From positions 1-57,756 of the forward strand of contig JABMPJ010000196.1 in assembly GCA_013203785.1 (NCBI GenBank): a stretch of DNA of 57,756 nucleotides, in the 5' to 3' direction. Below are positions 52,017 through 57,756 of the stretch, in pieces. A program made the position numbers and the translations under genes. Below the pieces are notes generated by a model, which saw nothing but the letters and a program-made list of their open reading frames with translations, was not told the origin of the DNA and did no database searches. How positions within the stretch are numbered: position 1 is the first letter of the stretch; each line of letters opens with the position of its first letter. The stretch comes from Lentisphaerota bacterium. GTDB lineage: Bacteria > Verrucomicrobiota > Kiritimatiellia > UBA8416 > JABMPJ01.

Positions 52017-52847
52017 ATGATTATGAGTGTGGATAGCATAAAGGCTCTCACGCCGGATCTAGTCAGGCCCTTGGTGGCGTACTGCAACTACATGGATGTG
52101 GTAGGTGGAACGATATGGGGACCGCGCACCATTCCGGATATGGAGCTTGTCCTGGTGGTCGCAGGCCGGTTCACCTACGAAACGGCGGAGATGGCTCCCT
52201 TGACGGCGAGGGTGGGGGAGGTGATTGTCATTGGTCCTGAGCAGCGCCACACGCTTCGCGAGGACTCTGGAGGGGGGCGAGCAGCAATCAGTTGCATTCA
52301 CTGCGAATTGTCGACAGAGGGACGATGGGCGGTGGAAGATTATCGCCCCGATCCATTGCCACCGGCGCTGACGGACACGCATCTGGATCCGACGATTCAT
52401 GATCTCTTTCGTCGCTGCGCCATGGAGGTGGAGGGGTTTGCGCTGCACCGCGATGCTCTGCTCTCCTCCATGGTGGCCGAAATATGGATGCGTCTGGCGC
52501 GCTATTGGAATCGCGACCGTCTCCCACGTCTCTCTCATCGCGTGGAGGAGATGTTAGCCTATTTGCGCGATCATCTCACGGAGGGACCGAGCCGGGACTC
52601 GCTGGCTCACGCATTTGGCCTAACCCCGCAGCATGTCAACGCGCTCTTCCGCGATGCGCTTGGAATTTCCCCCGGCACTTTTGTGAGGCGTGAGCGGATG
52701 CTCGCGGCCTATCGTTGTCTGCGCGAAGAGGAGCTCAGCGTTAAGGAGACGGCCGCGCGTATGGGATATGAGGATCCTTTCTATTTCTCAAAGGTCTTCA
52801 AGTCGGTGATGGGGCGCCCTCCTAGTGCCGTGCGGCTGCGGCATTAG
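52017..52847 (+). CDS. AraC-family transcriptional regulator
   Basis: A 276-residue regulator. The N-terminal half is a small cupin-like sensing domain (T-A-R-V-G-E-V-I-V-I-G-P-E-Q-R-H-T-L). The C-terminal hundred residues form two helix-turn-helix motifs (D-S-L-A-H-A-F-G-L-T-P-Q-H-V-N-A-L-F, V-K-E-T-A-A-R-M-G-Y-E-D-P-F-Y-F-S-K-V-F-K) ending R-P-P-S-A-V-R. It probably controls the divergent UroD-like gene and perhaps the rhamnulokinase pair. It overlaps the 3' end of dapF by 4 bases on the other strand. Confidence 0.9.
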   Translation: MIMSVDSIKALTPDLVRPLVAYCNYMDVVGGTIWGPRTIPDMELVLVVAGRFTYETAEMAPLTARVGEVIVIGPEQRHTLREDSGGGRAAISCIHCELSTEGRWAVEDYRPDPLPPALTDTHLDPTIHDLFRRCAMEVEGFALHRDALLSSMVAEIWMRLARYWNRDRLPRLSHRVEEMLAYLRDHLTEGPSRDSLAHAFGLTPQHVNALFRDALGISPGTFVRRERMLAAYRCLREEELSVKETAARMGYEDPFYFSKVFKSVMGRPPSAVRLRH

Positions 52848-53656
52848 CCGGGGAGGGGCAGGGTGCCCTCGTAGACGTGTACGGCCGGGCCGGATAGCGT
52901 GACGTGACTGACTCGGTCGCCCTGCATGCTAAACCCGATCGTCAAACAGTCGCCGCTGAGCGTCGCGACGCTGACAGGTGGCGTGACGCGCTGGCGTAGG
53001 GCCATCACGATTGCTGCGGCGGTAACACCCGTGCCGCAGGCGCCCGACTCGGCCTCAACCCCCCGCTCATAGGTGCGTACTCTGAGCTCATGCTGGTCTA
53101 CGCGCTGCACAAAATTTACGTTGGTGCCTACCGGGATGAAGCTGGGGTGATTGCGTATCGTCGGACCCAACCGCATAACAGGGGCCTCGTCCAGGTCCTG
53201 TAGTTCAAGCACGACATGCGGTACGCCGGTATTGGCCGCACCGCACGAGATAGGCGCACCGTCGACCGAAAGGTCAAAGTAGGCACGAACTTCGGTTGGA
53301 TCGGGGAGGGCGAGCCGCACGGTGTCAGGTGTGACGAGCGCCTCCAGTACACCGGCATCTGTTGCAAGCGTCATGCGGGCTGGGGCGATACCCAGTTCAA
53401 CAGCGAGGCGTGCGGCACAGCGCGCTCCGTTGCCGCACATCTCGGCGGAGTGGCCATCCGGATTATAGAAGCGCATGCGAAAATCGGCCTCAGTGGCGGG
53501 CTGAAGAAGGATGATGCCTTCGCAGCCGATGCCGGTCCGTCGGCGAGCTAGAGAGACCAACCAGTCGGCGTTCTCCGCCGGGAGGGCAAGCGCGCGGTCG
53601 TCCATTAGGATGAAGTCATTGCCCGCGCCGTGCATCTTCCAGAACGGAACTCTCAT
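52844..53656 (-). CDS. dapF: Diaminopimelate epimerase
   Basis: A 270-residue enzyme of lysine and peptidoglycan synthesis. It begins F-W-K-M-H-G-A-G-N-D-F and carries both catalytic Cys: M-C-G-N-G-A-R-C and S-G-A-C-G-T-G-V-T-A-A. The N-G-N/H-P-x-F-I-P and V-N-F-V pattern is present. Its ATG overlaps the TGA of the upstream protease gene (ATGA), so the two are coupled. Confidence 0.95.
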   Translation of the reverse strand: MRVPFWKMHGAGNDFILMDDRALALPAENADWLVSLARRRTGIGCEGIILLQPATEADFRMRFYNPDGHSAEMCGNGARCAARLAVELGIAPARMTLATDAGVLEALVTPDTVRLALPDPTEVRAYFDLSVDGAPISCGAANTGVPHVVLELQDLDEAPVMRLGPTIRNHPSFIPVGTNVNFVQRVDQHELRVRTYERGVEAESGACGTGVTAAAIVMALRQRVTPPVSVATLSGDCLTIGFSMQGDRVSHVTLSGPAVHVYEGTLPLPG

Positions 53657-55908
53657 GGCGACACGTTGAGCCATTGCTCGAGCATGTTCATAAGCGGGTT
53701 GCGCTGCTCGTCACTCTGCTCGGCCTGAAGCGAGGCCGTAGCGTATTTGGTGGCGGCAAAATCTGACAGGATCAGGAGTGTCTCTTCCATAACAAGATCG
53801 GCCTGGCTGGCTCCCTCTGGGTCCTTATCGCCACCCTCAGGAATGAGCGATTCCTGGATCTTGGCCAGCTCGGTTTCTGAGCGGGCCAGAGCCATGCGAC
53901 CTTCCAGGTCAAGCGGTAGCTCTTCGGTTTCGTTGAGGGCTTCGATGCGACGAAGCAGCTGGTTGTAGGCGTCAAAGCGGGGGTTGGCAGCGCGTCTGGC
54001 ATTCGATGCATCGCGCAGTTGCTGTTTCACGCCGTCGAGATCAGCTACAGGCACGAAGCGAGCGGGCATCACGGCCGACCAGGGCATGGGGTTGGGTAGG
54101 GCATCTTCACCCAGCTTCATATAGTCAGCTGGGCCGTGAATGATGATGTCTGGTGTAATGCCGCGCAGCTGCGTAGAGTCTCCTGTGATACGGTAGTAGC
54201 TTGCCGTGGTAACGCGTAGCGAGCCCATGTCGCCATCATTGTTCAGGCTCAGAATGGTCTGGACCGATCCCTTGCCATGGGTCTTCTTCCCTCCCACGAT
54301 GAGAGCCCGTCCGTAGTCCTGCAGGGCGCCGGCCACGATCTCTGATGCGGAGGCGCTCAGTGCGTTGACGAGGACAACGAGCGGCCCGTGGTAGGCCACT
54401 GATGGGTCACGATCCGGAAGCACCCGAATACTGTGTCGCTCACGGACCTGCACCGTGGGACCAGAGCGGATGAAGAGGCCCGTCATTCGGATGGCTTCTA
54501 CGAGTGACCCACCGCCATTGCTACGGAGGTCCAGGATGACCCCTTCCACCCCTTCGCCCTCGAGCGAAACCAAGATCTTGCGGACGTCCTCTGAGGCACT
54601 CTTGTATTGCGGGTCGTGTTTGTCTCGAATCGACATGCTGGCATAGAAAGCCGGGAGGGTGATGACTCCAAAGCGGTGAGGCTCACCATCGGTGCCCTGA
54701 ATGTCCCTGATTTCAGAGTCGGCGGCCTGTTCCTGGAGCTTGACCTCGTCGCGCTCCAGCACGACCAGCTTGGTGCTTGATCCGCTCGGGTCGGAGGCCG
54801 GAATCACCGTCAGATATACGCGTGTGGCCTTCTCTCCCCTGATCTGGTCGACAATCTTGTGGAGCGGCCAGTGCAGTACATCCACAATGGCGTTCGGCTC
54901 TTGTCCCACCGCGATGATCTTATCGCCGGCGCGCAAGCGGTTTTCGTGCTTATCCTTGGCCGCTGGACCCCCTGGGATCAGTCGAACGATCTTGGCCGCA
55001 CCGTCCTCGGTGCGCAAGAGGGCACCGATGCCGACCAGCGAGAGCTTCATCTCTATGTCGAAATCTTCAACGCTACTGGGTGACATGTAGCCTGAGTGAG
55101 GGTCATAGGCTCGCGCAAAGGCGGTTAGGTATTTCTCCACAAGCCACTCTCTGTCGCTGTCATGCAGCATGGAGCGCAGTTGCGCGTAACGCTTACGGAT
55201 GGACGCTTCAGGCGAGAGGTCCATATCCGTGGAATCAGAAGTCAGCTCATCCGCAATCGTCTCCATGGCGTTCGTTGCTATGGCTATGTCCGGAACAGCG
55301 GACGTTGGCGAGGCATGTGCTGCGGCTTCTTCTTCTGCGATCTTGATTTCTTCGGCCAATGTGCGTGATACAACCTGACGAAGGTATTCGTTCTTGATTT
55401 TGAGTCGCCACAGTGCAGCGCATTCTTCGCGGGTGGCGGCCCAGGGGGCGTCACGCCGGTTCCATGCGTACACTTCTTTGAGGGTGAGGTCAAACCCACT
55501 GTCGAGAAGGGTCTCAACGTACTCCAGTCGCTCGTCGACACGAAGCTTGTAGCGCTCAAACACGTCGTAGGCAAAGGAGAGGTCGCCTTCCTTGATGGCA
55601 TCATCGAGCATGTCGCGCTGTGCGCTGAATTCATCGATGTCCGACTGCAGAAAGAATAGGTGGTCGAAATCGAGTGAGGTCAGCAGATTGGTCCACGCTC
55701 GCTCGCTCACGGTATCGCCCATGGGGAGCCGCATCAGATGCGTGCTGGGAATACGGGAAGCAAAGCGTTCGGCCACCCTCCCATACCGTTTAGACGCCTC
55801 TTCACTTGCGGGTGCGGCGGGATCTGGCAGCGCACAGCGCCCCGCTAGCGGCAGGCAGCATAGGGCCAGAAGCGCAGCCAGACTCATGTGGTGTCGTATC
55901 TCTTGCAT
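53653..55908 (-). CDS. Carboxy-terminal processing protease (Prc/Tsp type)
   Basis: A 751-residue periplasmic S41 protease. Export signal (about 8-27), an N-terminal helical domain with L-L-T-S-L-D-F-D-H-L-F-F-L, a PDZ domain (V-G-I-G-A-L-L-R, I-P-G-G-P-A-A, L-R-A-G-D-K-I-I-A-V-G), and the catalytic domain: L-R-S-N-G-G-G-S-L-V-E-A, S-A-S-A-S-E-I-V-A-G with the Ser, and K-K-T-H-G-K-G-S-V-Q with the Lys, then a long C-terminal region (DUF3340-like). Like E. coli Prc it trims or degrades envelope proteins. The M-Q-E-I-R start is kept; M-S-L-A at 55887 is an alternative. Confidence 0.93.
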   Translation of the reverse strand: MQEIRHHMSLAALLALCCLPLAGRCALPDPAAPASEEASKRYGRVAERFASRIPSTHLMRLPMGDTVSERAWTNLLTSLDFDHLFFLQSDIDEFSAQRDMLDDAIKEGDLSFAYDVFERYKLRVDERLEYVETLLDSGFDLTLKEVYAWNRRDAPWAATREECAALWRLKIKNEYLRQVVSRTLAEEIKIAEEEAAAHASPTSAVPDIAIATNAMETIADELTSDSTDMDLSPEASIRKRYAQLRSMLHDSDREWLVEKYLTAFARAYDPHSGYMSPSSVEDFDIEMKLSLVGIGALLRTEDGAAKIVRLIPGGPAAKDKHENRLRAGDKIIAVGQEPNAIVDVLHWPLHKIVDQIRGEKATRVYLTVIPASDPSGSSTKLVVLERDEVKLQEQAADSEIRDIQGTDGEPHRFGVITLPAFYASMSIRDKHDPQYKSASEDVRKILVSLEGEGVEGVILDLRSNGGGSLVEAIRMTGLFIRSGPTVQVRERHSIRVLPDRDPSVAYHGPLVVLVNALSASASEIVAGALQDYGRALIVGGKKTHGKGSVQTILSLNNDGDMGSLRVTTASYYRITGDSTQLRGITPDIIIHGPADYMKLGEDALPNPMPWSAVMPARFVPVADLDGVKQQLRDASNARRAANPRFDAYNQLLRRIEALNETEELPLDLEGRMALARSETELAKIQESLIPEGGDKDPEGASQADLVMEETLLILSDFAATKYATASLQAEQSDEQRNPLMNMLEQWLNVSP

Positions 55909-56004
55909 CCTCTATCTCGTATTCATGCGTTGGTATTCAGGTTTGGACGGATTGGCAGAGCGCAGAGGGGTATGATCACACGATTGTCCGAAGCCTGTCA
56001 CGGA

Positions 56005-56049
56005 CGAAAAAAGGAGGTCGTACGGCACCGTGTGCCACACGACCCCCTT
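56005..56049 (-). terminator. Terminator of the HU gene
   Basis: On the minus strand a long stem (AAGG.GGTCGT and GGCAC arms around a short loop, with small mismatches) is followed by TTTTTTC. It lies just after the HU stop codon. Confidence 0.8.
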
Positions 56050-56067
56050 CGATTCCATGCCCCGGTT

Positions 56068-56340
56068 CTACGCTGAGAGGACACCCTCTTTGCAGACCTT
56101 AGCAATACGGAACTTGACTACCGTCTTGGCAGGAATGTGGATCTGCTCACCCGTGGCCGGATTGCGGCCCATGCGTGCTTTGCGATTAACGAGTACGAGC
56201 TTGCCCAAGCCGGGAATGGTGAAGCCGTTCTTCGCTTCGCTATACGCCAGTGCGGCCAACTCGTCCAAAAACTGGCCGGCCTGCGCCTTGGTGACGCCTG
56301 TCTTCTCTGCAAGACTCGCAAGTGTTTGACTCTTTGTCAT
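56068..56340 (-). CDS. HU-family DNA-binding protein
   Basis: A 90-residue protein with the standard fold: two N-terminal helices (T-L-A-S-L-A-E-K-T-G-V-T, F-L-D-E-L-A-A-L-A) and the DNA-binding arm G-K-L-V-L-V-N-R-K-A-R-M-G-R-N-P-A-T-G-E-Q-I. The signature Pro is in N-P-A-T-G. It bends DNA and organises the nucleoid. AGGAGGG precedes the ATG. It stands alone, with its own terminator. Confidence 0.95.
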   Translation of the reverse strand: MTKSQTLASLAEKTGVTKAQAGQFLDELAALAYSEAKNGFTIPGLGKLVLVNRKARMGRNPATGEQIHIPAKTVVKFRIAKVCKEGVLSA

Positions 56341-56419
56341 CGGGACCCTCCTATGTTAGTTAACGACCTCTCGATTCGCCGTGCAGCTCTGCTCTCGAAG
56401 AGTTGCATACCGTTGCTTG

Positions 56420-56447
56420 ATTATGCCGGTAGATATGGAATGCACAA
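56420..56447 (-). promoter_or_regulatory. Candidate promoter of the HU gene
   Basis: Read on the minus strand: TTGTGC, a 16-base spacer and CATAAT, about 80 bases before the HU start. A reasonable consensus fit only. Confidence 0.4.
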
Positions 56448-56477
56448 GCCCAAAAGCGCCCTGTTCATGGGTTTATT

Positions 56478-57611
56478 TTAGCGCTTCCCCATGCGCGATT
56501 TACGGTTGTCGGGGGCGGAATCTAGTGGCTGCACAGCCGTGGGGAGTGGGAGCCCGAGCTTGCGCAGGCGGTTGACGATATCATCCTTGTCGATCGCTTT
56601 AAGATAGGCCTCATCCGGCTCAATCAGATCTTGCTCAACCAGTTTAGTCAGGGCCTCGTTCATCAGCATCATCCCTTTGCCCGCGCCGACCTGCATAGCC
56701 GACTCGATCTGGTGGGTCTTTCCGTCACGAATGAGCGCCGCGACGCCCCCATCCACCAGCAAAATCTCAAGGGCCGCCACTCGTCCGCCGCCCTTCTTGC
56801 GGCACAGGGTTTGGCAGACCGCCGCTTTAAGCGAGGAGGCCAGCATGGAGCGGATCTGCGATTGGCGGTTAGCAGGAAAGGTGTCGATGATGCGGCTGAC
56901 TGTATTGATGGCGGTGTTGGTGTGGAGCGTTCCGAAAACGAGGTGGCCTGTCTCCGCAGTTTCAATCGCAATCTCTACGGTCTCCATATCGCGCATTTCG
57001 CCGACAAGGACAATATCGGGATCCTGGCGCAGGGCGGCGCGCAGGGCCGACGAGAAACTGTTGGTGTGGGTGTGTATTTCCCGCTGTGTAATCAGGCACT
57101 TCTTGTCATTGTGTACGAACTCGACCGGATCCTCAATCGTGATGATGTGGTCGCTGCGCGTTTCGTTGATCAGATCAATCAAGGCCGCCAGGGTGGTGCT
57201 CTTACCGCTGCCTGTTGGTCCCGTCACAACCACCAGCCCTTTGGAGAGATAGCAGAGGTCGCGTATGCCTTTCGGAAGCCCTAGCTGGTCGGCGCTGATG
57301 ACGTTGGCCGGAATGACGCGCAAGGTACCGCCCATGCCGTAGCGGTCGCGCCGGGCATTGATACGCAGTCGCACATAGCCCGCAATCTCATAAGCAAAGT
57401 CGGAGTCGTTGTTCTCCTGAAACTCCTGCCGATTGCGTTCGGGCATGATCTCAGTCAAAATACGCTGGATATCCGCATCGTGCAGAACGGCCTCCTCCGT
57501 GCGCATGATATCCCCATCCTTGCGCAGGATCGGAGGCCGACCGGCAGATAGGTGCAGATCGCTGCCGCCCTCTTCCACTAGGATCTTACAGAGCGCATCA
57601 ATTTCAGGCAT
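56478..57611 (-). CDS. pilT: Twitching motility retraction ATPase (PilT-type)
   Basis: A 377-residue ATPase without the MshEN domain or zinc motif of GspE. Walker A G-P-T-G-S-G-K-S-T-T, Asp box I-T-I-E-D-P-V-E-F, Walker B I-V-L-V-G-E-M-R-D-M-E-T and His box T-G-H-L-V-F-G-T-L-H-T-N, followed by A-A-L-I-R-D-G-K-T-H-Q-I, the PilT retraction signature. It powers pilus retraction. AAGGAG precedes the ATG at good spacing. It is apart from the secretin operon but suggests a type IV pilus, not only a type II secretion system. Confidence 0.93.
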   Translation of the reverse strand: MPEIDALCKILVEEGGSDLHLSAGRPPILRKDGDIMRTEEAVLHDADIQRILTEIMPERNRQEFQENNDSDFAYEIAGYVRLRINARRDRYGMGGTLRVIPANVISADQLGLPKGIRDLCYLSKGLVVVTGPTGSGKSTTLAALIDLINETRSDHIITIEDPVEFVHNDKKCLITQREIHTHTNSFSSALRAALRQDPDIVLVGEMRDMETVEIAIETAETGHLVFGTLHTNTAINTVSRIIDTFPANRQSQIRSMLASSLKAAVCQTLCRKKGGGRVAALEILLVDGGVAALIRDGKTHQIESAMQVGAGKGMMLMNEALTKLVEQDLIEPDEAYLKAIDKDDIVNRLRKLGLPLPTAVQPLDSAPDNRKSRMGKR

Positions 57612-57718
57612 AGCATCAACTCCTTAGGTGGAAGAGTAGCCGAGTCAGGGAGGCGGTGCGAGACCTTTTGAGTTGACTCTATGGATGGGTCGCATACACT
57701 CCAGCCTGTCTCTACCAA

Positions 57719-57756
57719 GCGGGTGTAGTTCAATGGTAGAACTCCAGCCTTCCAAG
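57719..57756 (+). tRNA. tRNA-Gly (anticodon UCC), 5' part
   Basis: The first 38 nt of a tRNA cut by the window edge: acceptor GCGGGTG, D arm AGTTC-AATGGTA-GAACT, then CCAGC-CTTCCAA-G with anticodon TCC. It begins at 57719. Confidence 0.85.

Noticed and set aside
1-57756. CRISPR arrays, integrases, transposases or phage genes.
   Set aside because: No regularly spaced direct repeats and no matching protein motifs were seen on either strand; the only mobile-looking parts are the R-M block and the short palindromes.

Overview
The window (about 57.8 kb, moderately GC-rich) reads as a chromosomal segment of a free-living Gram-negative bacterium, most likely from the PVC superphylum (Kiritimatiellota/Verrucomicrobiota-like). 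That placement is an inference. It rests on the mix of a planctomycete-type cytochrome domain, an Akkermansia-like secretin/PilM/PilO locus, a DNRLRE-PQQ dehydrogenase, a glycine-rich RRM protein, a UroD-family enzyme beside rhamnulokinase, and an archaeal-type ProRS. No 16S rRNA gene, phage, transposase or CRISPR array is present.

Left part (1-13.2 kb): a secreted DNRLRE/PQQ-type sugar dehydrogenase, a NYN/OST-HTH RNA-binding protein, a membrane c-type cytochrome, a flavin reductase and a MiaB-like methylthiotransferase. A restriction-modification insert follows: a decayed vsr gene, an intact C5-cytosine methyltransferase and its abutting putative endonuclease, then a decayed stretch. After that come small membrane proteins (including a 44-residue Cys-rich one), a cupin, a frameshifted secretin fragment running into a YdeI/OmpD-associated protein, and queG.

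Middle (13.3-32.5 kb): a heavy-metal RND efflux operon (Cys/His-rich secreted protein, CzcC-, CzcB- and CzcA-like proteins), a 51-bp palindromic repeat, proS, ridA/tadA, a MASE1-PAS hybrid histidine kinase, queC, a nucleotide-sugar dehydrogenase, and a complete riboflavin operon (FMN riboswitch and terminator, ribBA-ribH-nusB-ribD-ribE), then a coiled-coil zinc-ribbon protein.

Right part (32.5-57.8 kb): rnpB, carrying two related GC hairpin elements, whose 3' P1 strand overlaps the start of a gspC-like gene; pheA; a GGQ release-factor-like protein coupled to a 753-residue membrane protein with a kinase-like N-terminus; tRNA-Leu(UAG); a second copy of the 51-bp palindrome; a lipoprotein/beta-barrel pair; a five-gene type II secretion/type IV pilus operon (secretin, PilM-PilN fusion, PilO, PilP, GspE/PilB) plus a lipoprotein with a C25-propeptide-like tail; an RRM protein; a PHP-domain protein with rhamnulokinase; a UroD-family protein divergent from an AraC regulator; dapF with a Prc/CtpA-type protease; HU; pilT; and the first 38 nt of tRNA-Gly(UCC).

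The most noteworthy observations are the nested palindromes in rnpB with compensatory changes, the overlap between rnpB and gspC, the kinase-like membrane protein, the vsr pseudogene in which two Trp codons became stops beside a live methyltransferase/endonuclease pair, and the 51-bp palindromic repeat family. Function calls come from reading translations and motifs by eye; no database search was run.
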